Assembly: GCA_963920525.1 (NCBI GenBank)
Contig: OY986438.1
Coordinates: forward strand, 77,367,560-77,431,559
Direction of reading: 5' to 3'
Length of the DNA: 64,000 nucleotides
From: Dichetophora obliterata
Lineage: Eukaryota > Arthropoda > Insecta > Diptera > Sciomyzidae
The position numbers and the translations under genes were made by a program. The notes beneath the pieces were generated by a model. The model had not been told where the DNA came from and made no database searches. It was given only the letters and a program-made list of their open reading frames with translations. Positions 1 to 10,996 of this stretch are shown piece after piece. Numbering within the stretch: position 1 is the first letter of the stretch; each line of letters begins with the position of its first letter.

Positions 1-574
1 TGATAATGACGCTGTATCTTGCAAGCCGACATTGATCATCTTCATAACTGATGCAAAACGAACCGTATGAACCTCAACATGAAGAAATGCAAGCATACCT
101 TCAAAATTTGTGGTTATTCATTGGAGTACTTAGATATTTTCAATGATCTTGGAGTTACAATGGATCCTAAACTACGCTTTAATATTCATGTAAATAAAAT
201 AATAAATAGAGCAAATAGTACTTTAGGATTTATTAAACGTTGGGCAAAAGAGTTTAATGATCCATTCATAACGAAAACCTTATTCACTTCCCTAGTGCGG
301 CCTATCTTAGTATACGCTTCAGTTGTTTGGTGCCCACGATACGGTTGTTACATAGACGACATTGAATCAGTGCAGAAACAATTTCATTTGTTTTGCTTAA
401 GCTATCTTTATTGTAATACTGATTTTAGTTACCACCTTATGAATATCGGTTACAACTCTTAAATCTTCCTTCTTTAAATAATCGGAGAATTATGATAAAT
501 GCTTGTTGGATTATAAAACTTTTACATGGATATTAGGGCATAACGCTCTCGAACTTTTTGTGTCGGATCTAAGA
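1..574 (+). pseudogene. LINE reverse-transcriptase fragment (left half)
   Basis: The frame opening at 67 encodes the part of a non-LTR reverse transcriptase just after the catalytic palm: a GVTMD block near residue 30 and the L-x-RPILVYASVVW thumb motif near residue 77. The match fades near 440 after small frameshifts, but other frames carry the LINE-like sequence on to about 570. It is a Jockey/CR1-type element without a visible RNase H domain. The reading resumes at 5197 beyond an inserted DNA transposon, so this is one LINE split in two. The catalytic YADD region and everything upstream lie outside the window or are lost. Clade assignment is by eye only. Confidence 0.7.
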
Positions 575-575
575 T

Positions 576-1260
576 GGTTAGCAAAAAAAACTTGCGAATA
601 GATGAAAGAACAGTTTTGGACAACTTTTTTTTTTTTTTTAACCCATACCGACCCACCCCCGTGACCCTTTGTAAACGTAAAAAATTGATTTTTTTGCTAT
701 TTTTCACCATAGCTGCCAAAATATTGATTTAGCGTGATTACATTGCACTAAGCATTAAGAGATATTCTAAATACAAACATTTTGCCATATCACTCAGTTA
801 TCTGGGACATCCCGTTACCGAGATATATATTTTTTAAGAAAAAATCGAAAAAGTTAAAAAGTTCAATTTTTTTTTAGTTTTTAATTTTTAATAAAAAAAC
901 TATACGAGATACGTTATAGTTTGTTTCACGATATTTTTCAGCAATATATGACGCGTATTTTATAATCATTTTTTAGTTCTTCGGTTTTATTTTAGCCCAT
1001 ACCGACCCACCACCGTGACCTTTTGTAAACGTAAAAAATGGATTTTTGTTGCTATTTTTCACCATAGCTGCCAAAATATTGAATAAGCGTAATAACATTG
1101 CACTAAGAATTAGAAGATATTCCAAATACAAACATTTTGCCATATTACTCAGTTACCTGGGGCATCTCATTACCGAGATATATATTTTTTAAGAAAAAAT
1201 CGAAAAAGTTAAAAAATTCAATTTTTTTTACTTTTTAATTTTTAATAAAAAAACTATACG
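576..1260 (+). repeat. left terminal inverted repeat
   Basis: Matches the complement of 4510-5195 almost base for base, including a T-run next to AACCCATACCGACCCACCCC. Differences are scattered substitutions and homopolymer length changes, so the two arms look fairly young. Confidence 0.85.
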
Positions 1261-1500
1261 AGATACGTTATAGTATGTTTCACGATATTTTTCAGCAATA
1301 TATGACGCGTATTTTATAACCATTTTTTAGTTCTTCGGTTTTATTTTAGCCCATACCGACCCACCACCGTGACCTTTTGTAAACGTAAAAAATTGATTTT
1401 TGTTGCTATTTTTCACCATAGCTGCCAAAATATTGAATAAGCGTGATTACATTGCACTAAGAATTAGGAGATATTCCAAATACAAACATTTTGCCATATT
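640..1500. repeat. 354-bp subterminal tandem repeat
   Basis: Units start at 640, 994 and 1348, each opening with A(A/G)CCCATACCGACCCACC. The spacing is exactly 354 bp twice; the third unit is cut off near 1500. The same units recur inverted in the right arm, ending at 4778 and 5132, again 354 bp apart. Each unit also contains an AT-rich core with poly-T and ATATATAT. Confidence 0.9.
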
Positions 1501-1738
1501 TGAATTTGAATTTGAACTTTTGCATAGCCTGCGTAGGTAGAAGTGGTTAACTACTTTCGAATTTTTTTAAAATTCCGGGTTGCTGCGTTAAGTTGTTGGC
1601 GTTTCATTGGAGGTTTTAGTTTTGTACAAGTTGGGTTGAACGTTTTTCATTCGTTTTCTATGCTGTGTTGCGGCAAGTCAAAGGTTTTAATTTGTGCAAA
1701 TTTTAAAGGTAAATTGAAGTGAATTCAAAACAACTAAA

Positions 1739-4179
1739 ATGATCCGTCGAAAGATACAAATATTGAACAGTGATCCTCGCGAATTGCCAATATGTACTTT
1801 GCCGACAGGTGAAGACGTGCTTCTAGCACTTCAATATGCGAAGCATATAGAAAACTTAAATTGGAAAGAAGCTGAAAAAAGTGTTGCATCAAAAGTTATT
1901 GAAATATGGAATAAAGCAACAATTCCTACAACTACTCCTCGGAGGGTACATGCAAAACTGCAAGCTTTAAATAAAGCATTCCTTAAACTATTACATACGG
2001 ATACAATTAGAAAAAACAGTGAGAAGTTTTTACAAAGAATTATAGTATTTCGCGTGAGTTGTTTTAACTTTGTGGACCTTTTTCTATCGAAAATATATTC
2101 AACAATTGTTAATTATTTTTCAGTCAGATGCATGCAAACTATTTGACATTTGTTGTTGCAAGTGTAAAGACTTGGAAAAGTGCATGTGCAAGCGAAGTAG
2201 CAAGGTAAATTCCATAGAACATGCCTTCCTCATCGACCAGCGTACCAAGAGAAAAATGGTGATTGGTTCTGTTGACGTACGTACTTCAGAGATTTTGGAA
2301 AAAAGGCTGGTTCGCCAAAACAGAGATACAACTGAAGCAACTGGATCCACGAGCCAGCCTGTAGAATCCGGATATATTCCATCTAAGCGTGCGCGTCCAG
2401 ACGTCTTCAATATTTTATCGACACATGAGTCATCATCATCTTCTTCTGAAGTATCGGAACTAGGAACTGAATTGGATAGAGATGACCAGGTCAATTGGTT
2501 GTCTATCCCTAATGTTGCAAAAGCAGCTGACATATGATGTGTCCAACACAGCAACAGCAGCAATTGTATCCGCAGCTTACTTAGATGCCGGCTTGATCAC
2601 GTCCCAAGATAAACAATACGTCGTTGATCGAATGAAAGTTTATCGGGCTCGGCGATCACTTCGCACGACGACTGTGGAATGCATCAGTCAAGCAGCAACC
2701 GTCCATGCTTTTTTTTCGATGGAAGGAAAGACCTTTCATTAAAATACGAGAACGGCTGCCTAAAGAAAGTTAAAGAAGAACATATTTCCATCCTACAGGA
2801 GCCCGGTTCGCTTTTCTTATCACATGTCACAGTTGATGAAGGCACATCAGCCACTATCCTAAACACGATAAAGGATCGATTGGTTGACAAAAATGTTGAT
2901 TTGTCAACAATCAAAGCAATTGGCTGCGATGGCACAAATGTAAATGTTGGCAGAGAACATGGTGTAGTACGCTTATTTGAACAGGCAATGGGATTCTCTG
3001 TGCAATGGCTTGTGTGCTTACTGCACATGAACGAATTGCCGTTGAGGGTGCTGATGCGCAAATACATAGGGGAAACGAAAGACCCAAACAATTTCTCCGG
3101 ACCAATTGGTGGAAAGCTTAAGATTTGTGCAACGTTGCCAATTGCAGACTTTGCAAAAATTTCTTTCGACGAGGATTTGAAGGAGTTCAACACGTCTTTA
3201 CTAAATACAGACAACAAATATTTAATCGAAATTTGTCAAATCATTTCATCAGGCGTGGTACCAGAAAACTTTGAGCATCGTGAACCAGGTATAACATTGC
3301 ACTAAATAATACGTCGTTTCGGAGTTTAAAATCTATTTTTTTATCATTATTATAGGAAAGATGTCTCACTCACGCTGGACCACGACAGCAAACTGCATTT
3401 GCCGAGTGTATATCGCAACCGCGATACCTTCAGCTGCATTAAAAATTTTGGTTACCTACATTTTAAAAGTCTACGCGCCAATGAGCATAGGAATCAAGCG
3501 GCAGCCAGGTTGCGTAAGTGGTGCACGACATTTCTACAGGCTTATCAAGTTGTCGCGGCTTATTGTGCCCCTTTTGCCATTGAAAACAGTGCTGGAATAC
3601 GAAAAATGCATTCATCGCAATGGCTTTTTTGCGCATCCAGAAAGTATTCTTCTGGCGATGTGAAACGACGATCGAAAGCCAATTCGTTTGTTAGCATATC
3701 GTCGAATTTTAAATGCACGAAATGCACTTTCCGCAGCTCAAGATCCGGCCGTACGTGAGTTCAAGGTGCCAATGCTAAATTTTACATGCACGGACTATGT
3801 AGATATGATCCGCTGGCAAAAAGTGTCACCCCAACAACAAACACCACCAATTTTGCGAGATCTTCTCATTACAGAAGACAACATGAGGCAACTGGCGCAG
3901 CACAGAATTACAGATTCTGGGTACGAAGGCAACATAAAAAATGCTGCAGGAGCGAACATGAAGTTTGATATAGATGTTCAAAGCATACCATGCCATTCAC
4001 AGGCAGTGGAGAGGTGCGTCAAAGTAGTGACAGAAGCCTCGAAACACGTCTCTGGTGAATCACAACGCGAGGGCTATATTATCGCTAAGCTGCGGCATCG
4101 AAGCATGATGCCCTCTTTTACCACCAAGAAACAGTTTGCAACCGACAAAAATGACACTGCTTGTCAACCAAAACTTTAA
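1739..4179 (+). pseudogene. transposase-like gene of the long-TIR element
   Basis: I start at the ATG at 1739. Two small introns fit: 2054-2123 (70 bp, GT..AG) and 3289-3355 (67 bp), both restoring the frame. The product has a Cys-rich patch (CCCKCKDLEKCMC) just after intron 1, a CDGTNVN motif, an LLHMNELPLR motif, FSGPIGG, RW after intron 2 (HSRW), and near the C-terminus SQAVERCVK. This resembles a widespread uncharacterised arthropod protein family; the D...H...RW...E order suggests an RNase H-fold transposase, which is inference. It is broken by frameshifts near 2500-2540 and in the T-run at 2707-2714, and by an in-frame TGA at 3661. Poly(A) signals follow at 4191. Confidence 0.65.
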
Positions 4180-4509
4180 AATATAATCATTAAATAAATT
4201 AATGAAACCATAAATAGCATATTTTCTATTTTTTTATTTATAATTTGGCTATTTTAAATTAAAAGGTAAGTATTAAAAAGTTTTTTATAGTTTATCTTGA
4301 AAAAATAGACAACAAAGTATATAACAGTATTAATTTCATTGAAAAAAAGTATGTATATTTTGTCTTGCTTGAGATGAAATGACGTCGTTGTTTTAGTTTC
4401 ACTATTACGAAGAAAGGTAGTGCAAAAATAAATAAGTTTTCTTCATATATAGTTTCTTACCTGGGCCGGAATGGGTTAAAAAAAGCCAAAGAGATTAAAA
4501 CATTTAATT

Positions 4510-5195
4510 TAGTTTCTCGAATAGTTTTTTTATTAAAAAGTAAAAAAAAATTGAATTTTTTAACTTTTTCGATTTTTTCTTAAAAAATATATATCTCGGT
4601 AATGGGATGCCCCAGGTAACTGAGTAATATGGCAAAATGTTTGTATTTGGAATATCTTCTAATTCTTAGTGCAATGTTATTACGCTTATTCAATATTTTG
4701 GCAGCTATGGTGAAAAATAGCAACAAAAATCCATTTTTTACGTTTACAAAAGGTCACGGTGGTGGGTCGGTATGGGCTAAAATAAAACCGAAGAACTAAA
4801 AAATGATTATAAAATACGCGTCATATATTGCTGAAAAATATCGTGAAACATACTATAACGTATCTCGTATAGTTTTTTTATTAAAAATTAAAAAGTAAAA
4901 AAAAATTGAACTTTTTAACTTTTTCGATTTTTTCTTAAAAAATATATATCTCGGTAACGGGATGTCCCAGATAACTGAGTGATATGGCAAAATGTTTGTA
5001 TTTGGAATATCTCTTAATGCTTAGTGCAATGTAATCACGCTAAATCAATATTTTGGCAGCTATGGTGAAAAATAGCAAAAAAATCCATTTTTTACGTTTA
5101 CAAAAGGTCACGGGGGTGGGTCGGTATGGGTTAAAAAAAAAAAAAAGTTGTCCAAAATTGTTTTTTCATCTATTCGCAAGTTTTTTTTGCTAACC
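4510..5195 (-). repeat. right terminal inverted repeat
   Basis: Inverted partner of 576-1260, with two 354-bp units ending at 4778 and 5132. A further degenerate GGGTT boundary lies at 4463-4477. The stretch 4180-4510 between gene end and repeat is AT-rich with no gene. Confidence 0.85.
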
Positions 5196-5196
5196 A

Positions 5197-5445
5197 AATT
5201 GAATCGGTTTCCATCGTTACGGCCTAATGGATATGTCAACAGTTCATATTTATTGAGTAAAATATATTATAATATTCCTCTTCGTCCTATAAAATCTTTT
5301 GAGTTACTCCACATGAACTTTTGTAGAACTAATTATTTGCAAAACGAACCTCTTAGAAGCGCTTGCGGTGATTTTAATTTTGTATCTGATGTTATATTCT
5401 TAAGTGAATCCATGGACTCAATCAAACATAAATTATAGATTACCT
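5197..5445 (+). pseudogene. LINE C-terminal fragment (right half)
   Basis: From 5197 the sequence encodes LNRFPSLRPNGY and later LLHMNFCRTNYLQNEP, the C-terminal signature of Jockey/CR1-type ORF2 proteins (compare HINCHRTNYSIKEPINR at 23680). The left half ends with ELFVSDL around 575, which joins sensibly to this piece. The stop at 5436-5438 is likely the original ORF2 stop. The flanking transposon therefore inserted within ORF2. Confidence 0.7.
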
Positions 5446-6220
5446 GCAGTACCGTCGTTGATTAAGATTAAGTTCTCTCAAGCATATTTCTGATGCATCT
5501 GGTGATATTTGTAAACACGTTAAAATAACAATCTAAATGGAAAAATGGACCTAAGCCTAAAATGGATAGTTTTGGTATTAAAGATCTAAATAATCTGAAT
5601 GGACCTAAACCTGGGATCTTCAATTGCCTTATATCTTCATGATGAATGTGACTACATTTGTCGACGGTACCGTGGTGTCTTGGTTTTTACCTCTTGAAAC
5701 ACTACGTTAGATCGATTCGTAATATTTATATTAATATGAGTGGCCGATAAGACCTAGTTTATGTTGGTGCCTGCGTTCGCAACTGGTTTTCTTTGTTTTA
5801 TGAAAATTGGTTTGGTGAAATTGACCTAGTTTGTCGAGTAACCACCCTTTTAAGCTAGGATCCCACTGGCTTCAGGAAGACAGAACGATATATATTATAT
5901 ATATGCTTATTGGAGTATTGTTTTATTGGGTATGAGACCTTGTTTGTCACACGACTCCGCCGATGTCCGTATACAAAAATTGTTGCTAACTTGACCTTGT
6001 TTGTCTTGAAAACGCAACCCTGCTATGCTGTCTGATATTATCGATTTGACTTAACTTTTTTATTATTTTTATACTGTAATAAAATTATATACTTTAAGCG
6101 ATTTATTAAAACTTTTTAATTTGTTAATAATACTTGATTTCAATCAAAATCATACTTTATATTTTTTAATTGTATTCAATATCTTATTTTATGATTTTAA
6201 TTTGCTATAAAACCTGTTAA
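5446..6220. other. AT-rich non-coding stretch, probable LINE 3' tail
   Basis: No open reading frame with recognisable content. A GACCTAGTTT/GACCTTGTTT motif recurs near 5752, 5830, 5935 and 5992, which suggests degenerate repetition. It may be the 3' untranslated region of the preceding LINE. Confidence 0.4.
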
Positions 6221-7200
6221 TGTTTAGCAATCAAATACATAAATAAAATGTGAGGTTTGAGTCTACAACAGATTCAATACAACATATTGATATAGCGTAT
6301 ATCATATTCTTGTGTGTTTTGTATAGAAGAATGTGAGAATTTTTAAAGTGGTTTGTGACTAAAGTATAGAAAAAATGTTAGGTTTGTGTCTACAACAGAT
6401 TCAATACAACATATTCATATAACGAATATCATGTGTTTGTGTGTATTATAGTTTGTAACATATTCATCTAACGAATATCATGTGTGTTTATGTGTATTGT
6501 GGTTTACAACAGGCTTATCTTACAAAATGAGATAAGCATGTGTTGTTGTTGTTGTTGTTGTTAATTAAAATTGTTATGCAAGCCCTGCATTCAAGCTATC
6601 AATGAAAACCCATTAAAACTTTGATTTATGGTATGTGTTTAGAAAGTTTAGAACCCACAAAAATTTTCACATGAAACAGAAAAATTGACCTTTTTGATAA
6701 GAAACTGTTGTTGTTTTTGTTGTTGTTATCAATTCCTTCGAGAACATTCTAGAAGCTTAGCTTTTTGATAATAAACTTCATCTAGCGATTATCATGTGTT
6801 TTTGGGTATTATAGTTTACAACAGATACATATAGCGATTATCATGTGTTTGTGTGTATTGTAATTTACAACAGGCTAATCTAACGAATTTAGATAAGTAT
6901 GTGTTGTTGCTGTAAATTGAAATTGTTATGTAAGCTCTGCATTCAAGCTCTGCATATCAATGAAAAGACATAAACACTTAGATTTATGTATTTTGAAAGT
7001 TGAAACCCTATAAGAATTTCCAAATTAAACAGAAAATTTAACTTTTGATCTTTTTGATGGTAAACTGTTGTTGTTGCTGTTGGTGTAAATTGAAACTGAT
7101 ATACAAGCTCTACATCTCAATGAAAAGACATAAATTCTTACATTTATGTGTTTAGAAAGTTTAGAACCCACAAAAATTTTTACATTAAAATAACATAAAA
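6221..7200. repeat. degenerate interspersed tandem repeats with TTG runs
   Basis: Blocks such as ACAACAGATTCAATACAACA, ATCATGTGTTTGTGTGTATT and GAAAGTTTAGAACCCACAAA recur two to four times at uneven spacing, mixed with TTG/TGT runs (for example 6541-6560). No gene. Because Polinton coding relics lie immediately to the right on the minus strand, this may be the outer part of that element; that is inference. Confidence 0.6.
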
Positions 7201-7222
7201 ATTGATTTTTCTTTATGTTTTT

Positions 7223-7578
7223 TTATTTATTTGATATATATTTTGAAACCAAAAATTGTAAACACAAATGACCACAATTTATTGTATTAAAATTTTGTAA
7301 TCTATTATAATTATAGCTAATCTTTTCTCCCAAATTTTTTACAATTTCCTTTGGCGGCTGTAAGTTTCTAAAGCTGTCAAAATATTCAATTTCATTAGGA
7401 TTTTTCCAGTATGCTACCCAATCCCTCCCTTTGAAAAATCCAGATTCATTATTCCAGATTCTTTTTTAAATGGTTTACTTGGTAGAGTGTCACACATAAA
7501 CACACCTCTTAAATGTGGGATATCTTTAGCGTATTTTCTTAGATCTACATCAGAAAAGGCTCTTTTAGGTAACTTCAT
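7223..7578 (-). pseudogene. Polinton/Maverick adenain-like cysteine protease
   Basis: Reading leftward from the ATG at 7578 gives MKLPKRAFSDVDLRKYAK, then RGVFMCDTLPS, then (after a frameshift near 7440) GRDWVAYW and YFDSF, and (after another near 7300) NCGHLCLQFL. This is the order of the adenovirus-type maturation protease encoded by Polintons: a His-Trp block, an acidic FDSF block, then the nucleophile Cys in CGH. The usual His before WVAY reads Asp here, so the catalytic triad is broken as well as the frame. The start overlaps the stop of the upstream capsid-like gene (TAATG). A dead relic. Confidence 0.8.
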
Positions 7579-7920
7579 TAAAAATTTTGTTGATAAGGTT
7601 TTAAATATAGTCCAAATCCTTTTTTATAGGGTTTTAGGAACATACCTTTGCCCATTGCAATAGCTTCCATTTTACTATTATGAGGGTTTGCTTCACCTAG
7701 CTGCTCCTTTAAATTTTTAGCTGCATTTATTGCTTTTGTAATGCCCGATACTCCACCAGTTAGACCACCAAGTGCAACGAATATAAGTGCAAGTGGGAGA
7801 AAACCTCCAGATTAAGGATATTACTCGAGGTGTTTTTATTAGAGATTTTTTCCCTTGAATATGTTATTTACAACTTTTCGTGAAATTTTGATGTTATCAT
7901 CTAAGTTTTTACCGAAAACG
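7578..7920 (-). pseudogene. Polinton minor capsid-like protein, C-terminal part
   Basis: An open stretch from about 7815 to the TAA at 7578 encodes SGGFLPLALIF, then a Gly/Ala-rich segment, then MEAIAMGKGMFLKPYKKGFG. A hydrophobic Gly-rich N-terminal block followed by KG-LKPYKKG is typical of the Polinton minor capsid-type protein that precedes the protease gene. Further upstream to 7920 related sequence continues (GKNLDDNIKISRKV) but is broken by stops. The gene is cut off at 7920-7955, where the tail of an R1-type LINE begins. Confidence 0.7.
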
Positions 7921-8199
7921 TATTAATTGATAAAACTTTGATAGCTTCATTAAAAAGTGTGTGTGTGTGTGTTTTTTTTTTGTTATACAAGGGGGAAAGC
8001 ATTGAAATCTGAATAGTGTGGGACTTTCATCTACTAAAACCTAAACCTGTTTCCAGATTTCCTATTAATTGATAAAACTTTGATAGCTTCATTAAAAAGT
8101 GTGTGTGTGTTTTTTTTTTGTTATATAAGGGGAAAGCATTGAAAGCTGAATAGTGTGGGACTTTCATCTACTTAAACCTAACCCTGTTTCCAGATTTCC
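7921..8199. repeat. 142-bp tandem duplication at a LINE 3' end
   Basis: 7921-8062 and 8063-8199 are near-identical copies. Each contains ATTAATTGATAAAACTTTGA, a (GT)n run, a T-run and GGGAAAGCATTGAAA. The first part reads as Polinton coding sequence and the (GT)n-T-run part resembles the 3' tail of the minus-strand LINE to the right (compare 20170-20230). The duplication therefore spans the LINE/Polinton junction. Confidence 0.75.
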
Positions 8200-8202
8200 T
8201 GC

Positions 8203-8794
8203 ATGGAACTGCTGATGAGTATTTCTCCATGCATGTCATCTAGAGTCAAAAGTTCTGCGCAGTCTTTCTACGCGACGCATTTCTTTATTTATGGTGCATG
8301 CCATATTGCATACTGAAATCCAGTCCTCTTCTGAGTTAAGCATTATGTCCAACAATGTTTCCACTGTTGGCGAACCCCCACCCTTTCACTCAACTCAAGT
8401 CTTTCTGTGGTAAATTTCGGACAGACGAAAAAAACATGTTCTGCGTCTTCTAAAAAATTCCGCGCACAAAAGGTGCAAAACGGCTTTTCGTCGTGTTTAA
8501 ATCTATATAGTAATTGGGTAAGGTAGTAATCTACCTCCCCATGTCGTCTGTTCAGCTATTTTTCCAAATTTGGAATTAGGCGGTGCGTCCAAAGTCCAGC
8601 GCATCTGCCACACAGCAACACTACGTTCTCTTGCTGTTTTACGTTTCAAGATTGATCACAGATCAAGTTTTCTCTTGCTAGGTCTATTGGAGGAGTAACC
8701 GCGACAACTAGCGCTGCATCCGTTGATACTGTTCGGAATGCACAGCAGATTCTGACGGCACATAGGCGATGAACTGATTCAGTACTACGGAGGT
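8203..8794 (-). pseudogene. R1-type LINE ORF2 C-terminus
   Basis: Minus-strand reading gives YRFKHDEKPFCTFC followed by EDAEHVFFVCPKF, the CCHC-type C-terminal zinc motif of R1-clade LINEs, and further upstream RTVSTDAALVVA. The frame is broken in places. At 8794 the element is interrupted by the LTR retrotransposon, and reading resumes at 17346 with APIWVEATNF, the upstream thumb region of the same protein. No intact protein is possible. Confidence 0.7.
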
Positions 8795-10343
8795 TGTGCT
8801 GGGTAACTTGCTTGGGAATAAACAAAAATAAAATAAAATTTAATAGGTAATTTTAGAATTCCTAGAGATAGGTTTAATTGTAATGAAATAAAGCTTTTAA
8901 ATAAACTGCATTGCCGACAGTACTAATAGCTTGGATTATCTGTCATTCTCCCATATGTTTGGTTATACAAAAAAAAAAAATGTGCATAAAGAAAGAAACA
9001 TGTATATATATATATATATATGTATAAGAATAGAAAGAAAAAAAAAACTTTTTAATTTGTACAAATCTAATTAAGAAAAATGATTCAGTGAAACCGCAGA
9101 GCCAGGCTTTATAAACAAAAGCAGTAGTAATAAGAAAGAAAGAAAGACAGAGAAAGATATAGTGTTAAAAAAAAGTGTCAGAATTATAAACTAAAAATGA
9201 AGTAATTTCTTTTTTTTGGAAGATGAAGTATTAATAAAAACAAAAATGGTGGAAATTAAAAGGTAATAAAAATTAATATCAGTAAAGATTAGTAAGAAAA
9301 AAAAAGAATTATTTAAAATAGAAAAGGTAGTGAGCTAAATTTATTATTTTTTGTTGACTTTTAGCAGCAGTAGAGCATCGTTGGAAGGCCTTCGACGAGA
9401 TACTGTATGCCTGTGTGAGTGAGTAAAAAAATACATTAAATATATATATATTCACTATATTAGCATATGTATGTGCAAATATTAGTTTAGCTCTAAACCT
9501 TTGAACATTTTGTTAGAATAGGAACAGGGTGGGAACGGACCGAATACTGAACTTAAGAAGTCAATGAACTTTAAAATGATCAGCTGTTTGAAACATCGAA
9601 TTGGTTAGCTTATATATATATATATAAAAAAATATGTCTGTACAGTGGGGTATAATGACAAGGCCTCTGGTCAAAAAAGTAAATAATATAAACATATATT
9701 ATTAAAGTAAATAATATTATAATAATAAAATTACAGGTAACACTGATAAAGTTAAGCCATAAAACTTTAAATAATGAATTTGTTTATTATTTATAGACAC
9801 TTTGTTGTATATGATTTTTTTATATAAAATAAATTTATAATGAATTGCTAAATTGATGATAATGGTTTGAAATTGAGTTGGTTTAACAATATTTTTATTG
9901 GGACTTTAATAATATCTAAAAGTCATGGAAGGCGGGACAAGAACGGCCGAAAAAAAAATGTTCGTGCTGTTGGGTTGGTGCCATGCGCAACTAAGTGGTA
10001 ATCGGGTGTCACTTATTTAAGATTCTGTCTGTCTTGCTATGTTAAATTCTAATCAAGATTCGGATTTTCTTTCCCTTATTTTGTGTGCATAATATAAATA
10101 TTCTGTTATACTTTGAATAGCGTGCAATTGTTCGTAAGTCTCTAGCTACTATCACCGAACCCTCGAAACTGAAGCTCCGTGACGAGCCAGATGCACACAA
10201 GTGGGCTAGAGAATTTTCTTTAAAGAAAAAAAAACTTTTCCATATCTACTTGTTGGATTGTAGAACTCTAATACCATCACAAGCGAGCATTAAAATAGCA
10301 ACAAGCACATTAAAAACGAATGGTATTCAAAGGTTTCATAACA
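8795..10343 (+). repeat. 5' LTR (1549 bp)
   Basis: Begins TGTGCTGGGTAACTTGC and ends TTTCATAACA. Differences from the 3' LTR are mainly a ~20-bp block near 9655-9675, a ~14-bp replacement near 10240, and microsatellite length changes in TA and GAAA runs. Confidence 0.93.
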
Positions 10344-10347
10344 GAAA

Positions 10348-10365
10348 TGGCGCCCAACGTGGGGC
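10348..10365 (+). promoter_or_regulatory. primer binding site, tRNA-Lys
   Basis: TGGCGCCCAACGTGGGGC lies 4 bases after the 5' LTR. It is complementary to the 3' end of insect tRNA-Lys(CTT), including CCA. This primes minus-strand DNA synthesis. Confidence 0.9.
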
Positions 10366-10996
10366 CCCAACAGAAGTGGTTCATTTTATTTTGGGGTCCG
10401 TATTCTGTCCTAGTCACCTTCTAAGTAAAGTCCAAACTTAAAATAATGTAGTATTGTGATTTTAGTTTCGATTATATGTTTTTTGCTTTTGTAGGATTAA
10501 CAGCTTAAACTCGGCTTCATGCTAGTTTATCTGGCCACTTTTCAAAGCATTTAAATCTTAATTAATTTCGTCACACTTTAAATTTTTTTTGTTATAATAA
10601 TTTGAAAATTTTGTGCCGGATTTGCAATTAAAAAATTAGCTATATGCAGGTTTTATTGACTCACCGAAATACAAATTCTTTATTACTTAAAATTTGAGGA
10701 ACTTTTTAATTTCATGACAGCTTTAATTTACTATTAGTGGGATAGTATAACATGCGTTATAACCTTATTTTAAAGTAGCGCTAAATTATTTTGAAATTTT
10801 TATAGACAGACAGTTGCGACACCTATTTGTTCATTTGTACCAACCATATTTTTGTATTGTTAAACCACTTAAGAGTAAAACCATCAAGCATTTGCGGTTG
10901 ATAGTTTTTTTTGTCAAAATCCAAAAGTGCCTTGTAGAAATATTATATGACGAATTTTTTTTTAGTTTTTTTTAAATAGTTTTATTATTTGCGAAA
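10366..10996 (+). other. untranslated leader of the LTR element
   Basis: 631 bp, AT-rich, no open frame of note. It separates the primer site from the gag ATG at 10997 and probably holds the packaging and dimerisation signals. Confidence 0.6.

Larger units (their letters stand above)
575..5196. mobile_element. 4.6-kb DNA transposon with long repetitive inverted termini
   Basis: The two ends are inverted copies beginning GGTTAGCAAAAAAAACTTGC (576) and ending in its complement (5195). Inversion continues inward about 690 bp. The element sits inside a LINE coding region whose two halves flank it (1-574 and 5197-5445). Inside is a single broken, intron-containing gene at 1739-4179. I could not find a clean target-site duplication at either edge, so the outer boundary may be off by a few bases. 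Superfamily is unassigned; the encoded protein has an RNase H-like D...E layout reminiscent of hAT transposases. Confidence 0.75.

Noticed and set aside
2120..3217. Minus-strand open frames inside the long-TIR element
   Set aside because: They lie opposite the recognisable transposase-like reading and show no family resemblance or start context.
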